The notes below the pieces were generated by a model. That model did no database searches. It was not told the DNA's origin and saw only the letters and a program-made list of their open reading frames with translations. Below, in pieces: positions 8,866 through 17,104 of a stretch of 27,418 bases of DNA; position 1 is the stretch's first letter, and each line of letters starts with the position of its first letter. A program made the position numbers and the translations under genes. The DNA lies in assembly GCA_934654475.1 (NCBI GenBank), contig CAKUFZ010000025.1, positions 1 through 27,418 on the forward strand. Reading direction: 5' to 3'. The DNA is from an uncultured Coriobacteriales bacterium. Lineage in GTDB: Bacteria; Actinomycetota; Coriobacteriia; Coriobacteriales; UMGS124.

Positions 8866-8963
8866 CCCCACAAAAATTCACGGCGAGTGGCATGAAGACT
8901 TTTTTGTACGGGAGGCTCGGGCATCGAGAACCCCACCTCGCCTACAAAGGATAGTGCTACGAT
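8866..8963 (+). promoter_or_regulatory. Upstream region of the nikR-hyp operon
   Basis: An extended -10 TGCTACGAT (8955-8963) lies 54 nt upstream of nikR, but no good -35 precedes it, as might suit an activated promoter. An imperfect inverted repeat, CCCCACAAAAA (8866-8876) and TTTTTTGTACGGG (about 8900-8912), lies upstream. The Escherichia coli NikR operator GTATGA-N16-TCATAC was not found. Confidence 0.3.
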
Positions 8964-9017
8964 TACGCGGCTTTTTCACTCTCTGCCCGCGATGAGCCAT
9001 CAACGGAGGATCAAGAC

Positions 9018-9446
9018 ATGTCTAGCGACCTCGTGCGCTTCAGCGTCGCCATGCCAGCGCTGCTCCTCGACGAGTTCGACCGTTACACCGCCCAGCGCGG
9101 CCTTTTGGTGAACCGTTCCGAGGCAATCCGCAACCTCATACGCGATGCCTTGGTCAACGAGGAGCTCGAGGACCCGGCGGCGCCGGTCGTGGGCTCCATC
9201 ACGCTCGTGTACGACCTGCGCGTCCCCGAACTCATGTCCAAGATTGCCAGCGTGGAGTCCAACTACCCCGACGAGGTCGTCTCCTCCACGCATGTCCACC
9301 TTGAGCAGGGCGGTTGCATGGAAACCATCGCCGTGCGCGGCCTGGGCTACAAGGTGAAGGAGCTCTCCGACTGCCTCGCCGGCATCAAGGGGGTCTCACA
9401 CTGCAAGCTGACCGTGGTGGCGACCCTGTCGAGGATCGGGGGCTGA
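9018..9446 (+). CDS. nikR: NikR-like nickel-responsive ribbon-helix-helix regulator
   Basis: NikR proteins are tetrameric repressors with an N-terminal ribbon-helix-helix DNA-binding domain and a C-terminal ACT-like metal domain. This 142-residue protein fits in length: RHH at about 5-45 (VRFSVAMPALLLDEFDRY, NRSEAIRNLIRDAL), and a metal domain with STHVHLEQGGCMETIAVRG. Three ligands align with the E. coli set: His92 (H87), His94 (H89) and Cys100 (C95). The fourth, H76, falls on Ser81 in the segment ASVESNYPDEVV, so the canonical square-planar site is incomplete. The start has GGAGG 9 nt upstream. It heads the hyp genes, one nucleotide before hypF, and presumably controls them; metal specificity may differ from classical NikR. 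Confidence 0.9.
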   Translation: MSSDLVRFSVAMPALLLDEFDRYTAQRGLLVNRSEAIRNLIRDALVNEELEDPAAPVVGSITLVYDLRVPELMSKIASVESNYPDEVVSSTHVHLEQGGCMETIAVRGLGYKVKELSDCLAGIKGVSHCKLTVVATLSRIGG

Positions 9447-9447
9447 C

Positions 9448-11916
9448 GTGGCGCGGATACACGTACATGTGAGCGGCATCGTGCAGGGCGTGGGCTATCG
9501 CCCCTTCGTGTGGAAGCTCGCCACCTCGCTGGGACTCGCCGGTTGGGTGAAGAACTCCAGCGACGGCGTGCACATCGAGGCAAAGGGCGACCCCGCGGCG
9601 CTCGACCGCTTTGTGCTCACCCTCTCCACCCAACACCCGGCAGCCGCACGCGTGGACACCGTGCACGTCGACTCCCTCGACGACGGCCATATCGCGCCCG
9701 CCGGCTCCCATGAGGAGCTGCGGATGGCGGGCGGAGTGCCCGGCAGCGACTTCCGCATTGTGGAAAGCTCGGCCCAGGAGGACCTCACGACGCTCGTGAG
9801 CCCCGACATCGCCACATGCCCCGACTGCCTGCGTGAGCTTTTTGATCCAGAAAACCGCAGGTACCACTACCCGTTTATCAACTGCACCAACTGCGGGCCA
9901 CGCTTCACCATCATCGACGAGCTCCCCTACGACCGTCCTCGCACGTCCATGGCGGGGTTCGCGATGTGCCCGGCGTGCGCCCATGAGTACGCCGACCCGG
10001 CCGACAGGCGCTTCCATGCCCAGCCCGACGCGTGCTTCACCTGCGGACCGCAGCTCACCTGGCGCACCGCCGAAGAACCGGGGTGCGTGCTGCGCGGAAG
10101 CGACCTCGCGACGTCGGACGACATCGTCGCCCGGGCGGCGCAGATGCTCCAAGACGGCGGCATCGTGGCCGTCAAGGGCCTGGGCGGCTTCCACCTTGCC
10201 TGCGACGCACGCAACGAGGCAGCCGTACGACAGCTGCGCGAGCGCAAGCACCGCCCCACCAAGCCGCTGGCCGTGATGTTTGCCGACCTCAACGCCCTGC
10301 GCCAAGTGTGCGAGGTGAGCGACGCCGAACGCGCCCAGCTCACAAGCCCCCGCACCCCCATCGTGCTGCTGCGCCGCAAGGATGCGACGAGCGTGCCGGA
10401 GAATCTGGCGATTGCGCCGAGCGTGGCGGGCGACCTGCCCGAGCTGGGCGCCATGCTTCCCTACACGCCCCTGCAGCACCTGCTGCTGCGCGCCGTGGGG
10501 ACGCCCCTGGTGATGACGAGCGGCAACCTCGCCGACGAGCCCATCATCTGCGACGACCAGGTGGCCGTGTCGCGCCTCATCGACGTGGCCAACGCCTGGC
10601 TGGGCAACAACCGCCCCATCTTGGCTCGCTACGACGACTCGGTCGTGCGCGTGGAGGGCGGCCGCACGCAGGTCGTGCGCCGGGCACGCGGCATCGCCCC
10701 CACGCCCGTGAAGCTCCCCAATCCGCCCGGCATCGACCCGAGCGGCGCGAGCCTGCCCTGCGTGCTTGCCTGCGGCCCCGAGCAGAAGGCGACATTCTGC
10801 CTCACGCGCGGCGAGGAGGCCTTCGTCAGCCAGCACCTGGGCGATTTGGAGAACGCCGACTCGTTCGACGCCTGGCGCCGTACGCTCGGCAAGTACGAGG
10901 GGCTTTTCGGCCTTGCCCCCAAGGTCCTGGCCTGCGACATGCATCCCGAGTACCTCTCGAGCAAATGGGCCCGCGACCTGGCCGACAAGGAGGGCCTGCC
11001 CCTGTGCGAGGTGCAGCACCACCATGCCCACATCGCCTCGACGCTGGCACAGGCAGGCGTGTGGGACCATGTGGTGGGCGTCGCCCTCGACGGGACCGGC
11101 TACGGCCCCGACGGACGCATCTGGGGCGGCGAGGTCATGGTGTGCGACCAGGTCGACTTCACCCGCGCGGCCCACATCGCCTACTGGCCCCTGCCCGGAG
11201 GCGCCGCCGCCGTGCGCAAGCCCCTGCGCAACGCCTACGCGCTGCTTGCCCAGGCAGGTCTTGGCGACAGCGCCTGCGCCCACAACCTGGCCAACAAGAT
11301 GGGCGTCGAGGGACCGGTCGTGCTTCAGATGATCGCCCGCGACCTCAACTGCCCCCTGACGAGCTCGGCAGGCAGGCTGTTCGACGCGATCGCCGCCATC
11401 CTGGGCCTTGTGGACGTGGCGGGCTACGACGGCGAGCCGGCATGCCTGCTTGAGGCGGCGGCCTCGCACGCCCCGGCCTGCACGCCCGACGAGGTCGCAC
11501 GCTACAGGCTCACCATCCGCCACGCCAACGAGGCTGACAGCCACGGCGAGCAGGACGAGTCGCTCGTGCTCGACCCCGGCGCAATGCTCGCCAACCTTCT
11601 GGAAGACCTGGAGGCAGGCGTTGACGTGCAGGTCCTGGCCAGGCGCTTCCACGAGGGCTTTGCCGCAAGCGTGGCCGACGTCGCCGCCGGCGTTGCCCAT
11701 GCCGCAGGCCTCACCAAGGCGGCCCTGGGCGGCGGCGTCTTCTCCAACCGCATCGTGTGCGAGCTGGTGAAGCGCTCCCTGGAGGCGTCGCACCTCAAGG
11801 TGTACCTGCCCACCAGCCTGCCCCTCAACGATGGCGGCATCTCCTACGGGCAGGCCGCCGTGGCCCGCGCCCGCATGGCATCCGCCATTCTCAACCAAGC
11901 AAACGAACAGGAGTAG
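9448..11916 (+). CDS. hypF: HypF carbamoyltransferase, [NiFe]-hydrogenase cyanide-ligand synthesis
   Basis: HypF transfers a carbamoyl group from carbamoyl phosphate, through carbamoyl-adenylate, to the C-terminal cysteine of HypE, the first step toward the CN ligands. The 822-residue protein has all modules: acylphosphatase domain (1-95; GIVQGVGYRPF with Arg18, Asn36), two zinc-finger pairs (Cys124/127 with 146/149, Cys174/177 with 196/199), a YrdC-like domain (about 210-390, KGLGGFHLACDA), and a Kae1-like domain with the metal motif HHHAH near residue 525 and GGGVFSN near the end. It is somewhat longer than the E. coli protein (about 750). The GTG start at 9448 follows the nikR stop by one nucleotide, so translation is likely coupled. 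Confidence 0.97.
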   Translation: MARIHVHVSGIVQGVGYRPFVWKLATSLGLAGWVKNSSDGVHIEAKGDPAALDRFVLTLSTQHPAAARVDTVHVDSLDDGHIAPAGSHEELRMAGGVPGSDFRIVESSAQEDLTTLVSPDIATCPDCLRELFDPENRRYHYPFINCTNCGPRFTIIDELPYDRPRTSMAGFAMCPACAHEYADPADRRFHAQPDACFTCGPQLTWRTAEEPGCVLRGSDLATSDDIVARAAQMLQDGGIVAVKGLGGFHLACDARNEAAVRQLRERKHRPTKPLAVMFADLNALRQVCEVSDAERAQLTSPRTPIVLLRRKDATSVPENLAIAPSVAGDLPELGAMLPYTPLQHLLLRAVGTPLVMTSGNLADEPIICDDQVAVSRLIDVANAWLGNNRPILARYDDSVVRVEGGRTQVVRRARGIAPTPVKLPNPPGIDPSGASLPCVLACGPEQKATFCLTRGEEAFVSQHLGDLENADSFDAWRRTLGKYEGLFGLAPKVLACDMHPEYLSSKWARDLADKEGLPLCEVQHHHAHIASTLAQAGVWDHVVGVALDGTGYGPDGRIWGGEVMVCDQVDFTRAAHIAYWPLPGGAAAVRKPLRNAYALLAQAGLGDSACAHNLANKMGVEGPVVLQMIARDLNCPLTSSAGRLFDAIAAILGLVDVAGYDGEPACLLEAAASHAPACTPDEVARYRLTIRHANEADSHGEQDESLVLDPGAMLANLLEDLEAGVDVQVLARRFHEGFAASVADVAAGVAHAAGLTKAALGGGVFSNRIVCELVKRSLEASHLKVYLPTSLPLNDGGISYGQAAVARARMASAILNQANEQE

Positions 11917-11920
11917 CACC

Positions 11921-12196
11921 ATGTGCCTGGCAGTTCCTTCTCAAATCACCTCTCTGGACGACAACGGCATGGCCCAGGTCAGCGTCATGGGCGTGACGAG
12001 GCCCTGCTCGGTGCGCCTCGTGCCCGACGCCAAGGTGGGCGACTTCGTGCTCGTGCATGCAGGTTTTGCCATCCAGCGCATCGAAGAGCAGGACGCCCGC
12101 GAGACGCTCGCGCTGCTCGAGGAGATGCCCGACCTTCTTGGCGACGAGGTGCCCACCCCCGATGAGGCGCAGGATTCCTGCGCCACGTGCGCCTAG
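11921..12196 (+). CDS. hypC: HypC hydrogenase maturation chaperone
   Basis: HypC is a small OB-fold chaperone that, with HypD, holds the iron while CN and CO are attached and then delivers it to the hydrogenase large subunit. The 91-residue product begins MCLAVPSQI; the cysteine directly after the start methionine is the essential iron/HypD-binding residue. The VGDFVLVHAGFAIQRIEEQDA core is typical. The ATG at 11921 follows the hypF stop by 4 nt, with ACAGGAG overlapping the hypF end. The C-terminus is unusual in ending DSCATCA, adding a CxxC pair not required in the family; it might bind metal or be redox active. hypD follows with its ribosome-binding site overlapping this stop codon. Confidence 0.96.
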   Translation: MCLAVPSQITSLDDNGMAQVSVMGVTRPCSVRLVPDAKVGDFVLVHAGFAIQRIEEQDARETLALLEEMPDLLGDEVPTPDEAQDSCATCA

Positions 12197-12205
12197 GAGG
12201 TGCGC

Positions 12206-13294
12206 ATGGACCTCAAGCAGTTCCGCGACCCCAAACTCGCCCACGAGCTCATCGAGCTCATCGGCAAGATTTGCAAGGGCCGCACCATCAACCTCATGGA
12301 GGTCTGCGGCACCCACACGGTGAGCATCGGGCGCTACGGCCTGCGCAGCGCCATGCCCGAGGGGCTCAAGCTCCTCTCTGGCCCGGGGTGCCCGGTGTGC
12401 GTGACGTCCAACCACGACATCGACTGCGCCATCGCCATGACCCGCGTGCCCGACGCCATCGTGGCTACGTTCGGCGACATGATCCGCGTGCCCGGCAGCA
12501 CCACCACGCTGGGGGCCGAGAAGGCCCAGGGCGCCGACGTGCGCGTGGTGTACGGCCCCCTCGACGCGCTCGACATCGCACGCAAGAACCCCACGCGCCC
12601 CGTCATCTTCATCGGCGTGGGCTTTGAGACGACGACGCCCGTGGTGGGCTCGGCCGTGCAGATGGCCTGCGAGGAGGGCCTGTCCAACTTCTACCTCTAC
12701 TGCGCGCACAAGTCCACGGCGCCGGCGCTGGCCGCCATCGCCAACGACCCCGACACGCGCGTGGACGGCTTCATCCTGCCCGGCCACGTCTCCACCGTGA
12801 CCGGCCTGGCTCCCTACGAGTTCCTTGCGCGCGACTTCAAGACGCCCGGCGTGGTCACGGGCTTCGAGCCGGTGGACATCCTCTCGGGCGTGGCGCGCCT
12901 GGTGGCCATGGTGGCCGAGGGCACCCCGCGTATCGAGAACGCCTACGGGCGCGGCGTCGACAACTGCGGCAACCTTGCGGCCAAGAAGGTCATCGAGGAC
13001 GTCTTCGAGCCCTGCGACGCCGTGTGGCGCGGCCTGGGCCCCATTCCCATGAGCGGCCTGCGCCTCAAGGGCGCCTATGCGGCGCACGACGCGATGAAGA
13101 CCTTCTCCCCCGAGGTGGAGCCCACCCGCGAGACGCGCGGCTGCCGCTGCGGCGACGTGCTGCGCGGCATCATCACGCCCGACCAGTGCCCCCTGTTCGG
13201 CCGCGCCTGCAACCCTGAGCAGCCCACGGGCCCGTGCATGGTCTCCAGCGAGGGCTCGTGCGCCGCGTACTACAGGTACCGCGAACACAACTAA
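12206..13294 (+). CDS. hypD: HypD, iron-sulfur scaffold for Fe(CN)2CO assembly
   Basis: HypD carries a [4Fe-4S] cluster and, with HypC, is the platform on which the Fe(CN)2CO unit is built. The 362-residue protein shows the family motifs: MEVCGTHTVSIGRYG, the cysteine motif GPGCPVCV near residue 60, TFGDMIRVPG, GVGFETTTPV, and the C-terminal cluster cysteines in CRCGDVLRG, CPLFGRACNP and GPCMVSSEGSC. The ATG at 12206 lies 5 nt after a strong AGGAGG (12195-12200) that overlaps the hypC stop; the GTG at 12200 is inside that site and is rejected. A 51-nt gap separates it from hypE. Confidence 0.97.
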   Translation: MDLKQFRDPKLAHELIELIGKICKGRTINLMEVCGTHTVSIGRYGLRSAMPEGLKLLSGPGCPVCVTSNHDIDCAIAMTRVPDAIVATFGDMIRVPGSTTTLGAEKAQGADVRVVYGPLDALDIARKNPTRPVIFIGVGFETTTPVVGSAVQMACEEGLSNFYLYCAHKSTAPALAAIANDPDTRVDGFILPGHVSTVTGLAPYEFLARDFKTPGVVTGFEPVDILSGVARLVAMVAEGTPRIENAYGRGVDNCGNLAAKKVIEDVFEPCDAVWRGLGPIPMSGLRLKGAYAAHDAMKTFSPEVEPTRETRGCRCGDVLRGIITPDQCPLFGRACNPEQPTGPCMVSSEGSCAAYYRYREHN

Positions 13295-13345
13295 TCGGCC
13301 GGGCCAGACCGCGGCCGCACCTTACGAGAAAGGCATCCAAGCGAC

Positions 13346-14368
13346 ATGCAGAAAGACACCGAGGTACGTCTGGGCCATGGCTCGGGCGGCGCGATGATGA
13401 AGCGTCTCATCGACGACCTGTTCCTTGACGAGTTCTCCGACGAGGCCGCCCTTCCCGGCGACGACGCGGGCGTCGTGCCCCTGGGAGGCGAGCGCATCGC
13501 CATGAGCACCGACTCGTTCGTGGTGACGCCCCAGTTCTTCCCCGGCGGAGACATCGGCCGCCTTGCCGTGTGCGGCACGGTCAACGACGTGGCCACCTCG
13601 GGCGCCCAGGTGAAGTACCTCTCCTGCGGCTTCGTGCTCGAAGAGGGCTATCCCATGGACAAGCTGCGCCAGATTGTGCGCACGATGGCGCAGACGGCCG
13701 CCGAGGCGGGCGTGTCCATCGTGACCGGCGACACGAAGGTCGTCGAGCGCGGCCATGCCGACGGCGTGTTCATCAACACCGCAGGCGTGGGCCTCGTGCC
13801 GGCCGGCGTCAACCTGTCGGGACGCAACTGCAAGCCCGGCGACAAGGTGCTCGTCTCCGGCACCCTGGGCGACCACGGCATCTGCATCATCTCGCAGCGC
13901 GAGGGCCTTGCCTTCTCCACCACCCTCACCACCGACGCGGCGCCGCTCAACCACCTCATCGCCGCCGTGCTTGAGGCGGCGCCTCACACGCGCGCCTTCC
14001 GCGACCCCACGCGCGGCGGCCTTGCCTCCACGCTCAACGAGTTCGCCGAGGCCAGCGGCGTGGACATCGTGGTGGCCGAGGACGACGTGCCCGTGCGCGA
14101 CGAGGTGCGCGGCGCCTGCGAGATGCTCGGCTACGACGTGTTCCAGGTAGCCAACGAGGGCAAGATGGTGGCCGTCGTGCCCGCCGACGAGGCCGATGCC
14201 GCGCTTGCCGCCATGCGCGCAAGCCGCTATGGCGAGAACGCCGCGATCATCGGCGAGGTGTGCGAGCCCGCCTGCGAGGGCGGCCACACCGTCCGCCTGA
14301 AGACCGCGTTCGGCTCCACACGCATTCTCGACATGCTTGTGGGAGAGCAGCTCCCCCGTATCTGCTAG
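13346..14368 (+). CDS. hypE: HypE, thiocarboxamide-to-thiocyanate dehydratase
   Basis: HypE, of the PurM/SelD superfamily, accepts the carbamoyl group from HypF on its last cysteine and uses ATP to dehydrate it to a thiocyanate, the donor of the CN ligand. The 340-residue product is complete: LGHGSGG near the N-terminus, the ATP-binding LPGDDAGVV, FFPGGDIGRLAVCGTVNDVA, DPTRGGLASTLNEFA, and the indispensable C-terminal PRIC, where Cys340 is the last residue. AGAAAGG lies about 13 nt before the start, a rather long spacing. The next gene starts soon after; a TGCTAGCAT resembling an extended -10 overlaps the stop codon (14363-14371) and may add an internal promoter. Confidence 0.97.
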   Translation: MQKDTEVRLGHGSGGAMMKRLIDDLFLDEFSDEAALPGDDAGVVPLGGERIAMSTDSFVVTPQFFPGGDIGRLAVCGTVNDVATSGAQVKYLSCGFVLEEGYPMDKLRQIVRTMAQTAAEAGVSIVTGDTKVVERGHADGVFINTAGVGLVPAGVNLSGRNCKPGDKVLVSGTLGDHGICIISQREGLAFSTTLTTDAAPLNHLIAAVLEAAPHTRAFRDPTRGGLASTLNEFAEASGVDIVVAEDDVPVRDEVRGACEMLGYDVFQVANEGKMVAVVPADEADAALAAMRASRYGENAAIIGEVCEPACEGGHTVRLKTAFGSTRILDMLVGEQLPRIC

Positions 14369-14434
14369 CATTTCCCCATGCCTGGCCCGAAACTACCGAG
14401 GCCATGTTCGACGACCTTGATTGGAGAGTCTGTC

Positions 14435-16156
14435 GTGACTCGTAAGAACATCGCACAGGCACCATGCCCTGCCGAGAGACTCGTCGCAGAGCACGTGCCC
14501 TCCCGTATGCACGTCAAGGACAGCACGCTGTATGACTTCAGCGATGTTGCCCTGGACAGTGCGCGCAACTTCATGGGTTGGACCGACCTGGCAAGCAACC
14601 CTCCCACCCCGATTGACCAGATCGAGGAGTTCGCCCGCGGCGTGGCCGACGACGACATCAACTACGTGGGTCTTCTCGGCGAGGGCGGCAGCTCTCAGGC
14701 GCCCATGACCATCACGAAGCTCTGCGCCGCCCTGCACCCCCGCGTGCGCTTCTCCACGCTCGACTCCCTGTCGCCCGTGTACGTGAGGCAGATCCTGCAC
14801 GGTGTGGACTACGCGCATGCCATCTTCATCGTGTCGAGCAAGTCGGGCGGCACGCTCGAGACGCTCTCGCTGTACCACGTCATCTGGGAGGATGTTGTCC
14901 GCGAGCTCGGCGAGCAGGAGGCCGGCAAGCACTTCGTGGCCATCACCGACCCGGGCAGCGACCTGGAGAAGCTCGCCCGCGAGCGCTCCTTCCGCGGCGT
15001 GTTCCTCGGCGAGCCCACCGTGGGCGGGCGCTTCTCGGCGCTGTCGGTCTTCGGCCTGGTGCCGGCGGCCCTGTGCGGCCTGGACGTGCGCGACATGGTG
15101 GCCCGCGCCGCCGAGATGGAGCGCATGTGCTCCCAGGACAGCCTGAACAACCCCGCCGTGCAGCTCGCGAGCTTCCTCATCACGAACCTCTCCCCTGCCT
15201 CGGCCAACTGCTTCACCTACATCTCGCCCCAGCCCGGCCGTGTCTTCGGCCTGTGGATGGAGCAGCTCATCGCGGAGAGCCTCGGCAAGGACGGCAAGGG
15301 CGTCGTGCCTCACATCGAGATTGACGTCAACCTGCTCAACCACCATCAGCCCATGCACCCCGTGGTGGTGTACCACACCAACGCCGACTCCACGTTCGAC
15401 CGCGAGGCTTCGATGCTCTCGCCCAACGTGCCGCAACGCTCCTACATGCTCGAGGACCCCATGGACATCGGGCGCCACTTCGTGCTGTGGGAGTACGCCA
15501 CCGCGTTCATGGGCTGGCTCATGGAGGTCCCGCCCTTCAACCAGCCCGACGTGCAGGCCGCCAAGACCAACACGAAGGCAATCCTCGCAGGTCATTTGCC
15601 CGACCGCACGCATCGCCTGGCCGAGCCTTGGGTGTGCGCCGAGTACTCCGACGAGTTCGCCTCGCAGACGGGCATCGTCGACCCCACGCAGATGCGCTCC
15701 GTGGACTCGGTGATCGACGCCTTCATGAGCCTGGTTGAGCCTGGCTGCTGGATTTCGGTCAACGCGTTCCTCCCCTTCACGGGTGAGCGCCGCGGCCCCA
15801 TGGAAGTTATCCGCCACACGCTCGCGCGCCATCTGAGGGTGCCCTGCTCGCTTGAGATCGGCCCTCGCTACCTTCACTCCACCGGCCAGCTCCAGAAGGG
15901 CGGCGAGAACACCGGCCTCTTCCTCATTCTCTCGGGCAACGAGGTCAACGACCTCGAGGTCCCCGGCACCCAGTACAGCCTGGGCCAGCTTGAGGTGGCG
16001 CAGAGCAAGGGCGACCTGGAGACCCTCTCGGCCAAGGGTCGTCGGGCACTGCACCTGCACATGATCGACACCGACGCCGACACGCTGTGGAGGCTGGCGC
16101 ACGCCTTCGAGGAAGCCGGAACGAGAATCGCCATCAAGCGCGCCCTGGGCAAGTAG
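14435..16156 (+). CDS. pgi: Glucose-6-phosphate isomerase, transaldolase-fusion (Tal-Pgi) subtype
   Basis: Pgi interconverts glucose 6-phosphate and fructose 6-phosphate. The 573-residue protein resembles the isomerase half of bifunctional transaldolase/Pgi proteins rather than the E. coli enzyme, and has no transaldolase domain. Motifs: the first sugar-isomerase domain with LLGEGGSSQAP and the phosphate loop VSSKSGGTLETLSLYH, VGGRFSALSVFGLVPA, the catalytic-glutamate region WMEQLIAESLGKDGKG, PPFNQPDVQAAK, and the C-terminal YLHSTGQLQKGG. The GTG at 14435 has GGAGAG 8 nt upstream; the in-frame ATG at 14378 has no ribosome-binding site. It follows hypE by 66 nt and precedes a dehydrogenase by 10 nt. 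It could be on the hyp transcript or driven by an internal promoter. Confidence 0.9.
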   Translation: MTRKNIAQAPCPAERLVAEHVPSRMHVKDSTLYDFSDVALDSARNFMGWTDLASNPPTPIDQIEEFARGVADDDINYVGLLGEGGSSQAPMTITKLCAALHPRVRFSTLDSLSPVYVRQILHGVDYAHAIFIVSSKSGGTLETLSLYHVIWEDVVRELGEQEAGKHFVAITDPGSDLEKLARERSFRGVFLGEPTVGGRFSALSVFGLVPAALCGLDVRDMVARAAEMERMCSQDSLNNPAVQLASFLITNLSPASANCFTYISPQPGRVFGLWMEQLIAESLGKDGKGVVPHIEIDVNLLNHHQPMHPVVVYHTNADSTFDREASMLSPNVPQRSYMLEDPMDIGRHFVLWEYATAFMGWLMEVPPFNQPDVQAAKTNTKAILAGHLPDRTHRLAEPWVCAEYSDEFASQTGIVDPTQMRSVDSVIDAFMSLVEPGCWISVNAFLPFTGERRGPMEVIRHTLARHLRVPCSLEIGPRYLHSTGQLQKGGENTGLFLILSGNEVNDLEVPGTQYSLGQLEVAQSKGDLETLSAKGRRALHLHMIDTDADTLWRLAHAFEEAGTRIAIKRALGK

Positions 16157-16166
16157 GGGGCGCCGC

Positions 16167-16970
16167 ATGAAGAACGTCGCGATTGTGACGGGGGCCACCT
16201 CGGGCGTGGGCCGCGAGTTTGTACGGCAGCTCGATGAGATGCTGTATGGCTCTATCGACGAGATCTGGGCGGTTGCGCGCAGTGCCGAAGGCCTCTCTCA
16301 GCTGTCTGAGACGGCCCAGACGCCCGTGCGTGCCTTTGCGCTCGACCTGACCGACACCAGCGCCTCGCGCCAGCTGGAAATGGCGTTGGAGCTGGAGCAG
16401 GCGGCACAGGGCGTGAACGTCGCCTGGCTCGTCAACAGCGCGGGATCGGGATGGTTTGGGGGCTACCAGGATATGGACAGCTCGGCCGTGCGCCGCATGG
16501 TCGAGCTCAACTGCCTGGCCCTTGCCGACATCACCTCGGCGACCCTCCCCTACATGACGCCAGGTTCGCGCATCGTGAACATGGCATCCATCGCGGCGTT
16601 TCTGCCTCTTCCGGGCATGGCGCTCTATGCGGCGACGAAGCGCTTTGTGCTTGACCTCACGCACGGTCTCAACGAGGACCTGCGCGGCACGGGCATCAAC
16701 GCCTGCGCCGTATGTCCCAAGGCAATGCGCACGGGCTTCTGGGACGGCGCGGGCTCCGACGAGGCCAAGGGCATGGGCTTCTTCTTTGGCACGGAAGACG
16801 TCGCCCGTGTGGTGCGCAAGGCCATCCACGCCGTGCAGATGGGTCGCGGCAGCGTCGTCACTTCGCCCGACATGAAGCTTGCCTGCGCCGCCTTCAAGGT
16901 GATGCCCTACGGCATGCTCTGTGGGCTCACCAAGGCCGCGCTGGCGGCACGCCGATCGCTGGCCCACTAG
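16167..16970 (+). CDS. Short-chain dehydrogenase/reductase (classical SDR)
   Basis: This 267-residue NAD(P)-dependent oxidoreductase has a Rossmann fold with the cofactor motif TGATSGVG (8-15), the LVNSAGSG structural motif, and a catalytic triad Ser141, Tyr154 and Lys158 in the usual spacing (NMASIAAF, LYAATK). PKAMRTGFW replaces the common PG loop. The C-terminal part (VMPYGMLCGLTKAALAARR) is hydrophobic and could lie against the membrane. It resembles the DltE/YqjQ branch; the substrate cannot be read from sequence. It follows pgi by 10 nt with a GGGGG ribosome-binding site and is the last gene before a strong bidirectional terminator. Confidence 0.9.
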   Translation: MKNVAIVTGATSGVGREFVRQLDEMLYGSIDEIWAVARSAEGLSQLSETAQTPVRAFALDLTDTSASRQLEMALELEQAAQGVNVAWLVNSAGSGWFGGYQDMDSSAVRRMVELNCLALADITSATLPYMTPGSRIVNMASIAAFLPLPGMALYAATKRFVLDLTHGLNEDLRGTGINACAVCPKAMRTGFWDGAGSDEAKGMGFFFGTEDVARVVRKAIHAVQMGRGSVVTSPDMKLACAAFKVMPYGMLCGLTKAALAARRSLAH

Positions 16971-17014
16971 AGGGCGCGTCGCGAGACTTGCTCTTCCTCC
17001 ATATCGATGCACAA

Positions 17015-17041
17015 AAAAGGGCCCGCAATGCGGGCCCTTTT
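17015..17041. terminator. Bidirectional Rho-independent terminator
   Basis: GGGCCCGC (17019-17026) and GCGGGCCC (17030-17037) form a perfect 8-bp stem with a 3-nt loop, with an A run before and a T run after, so it works in both directions. It ends the nikR-to-dehydrogenase transcript on plus and slyD on minus. Confidence 0.95.
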
Positions 17042-17104
17042 GCATGGCATGGATAAGCGCGCTGTAAGCGCCGCAGAGAGGCTGCAGCGTCGTATAGCCG
17101 AGGC

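Noticed and set aside
9385..11922. An 845-codon open frame on the minus strand opposite hypF
   Set aside because: Its translation is low-complexity and matches no family, and the plus strand encodes an intact, motif-complete HypF. Long antisense frames are expected in GC-rich codon usage.
14378..14434. ATG at 14378 as the pgi start
   Set aside because: No ribosome-binding site and no family similarity in the extra 19 residues; GTG at 14435 has GGAGAG upstream.
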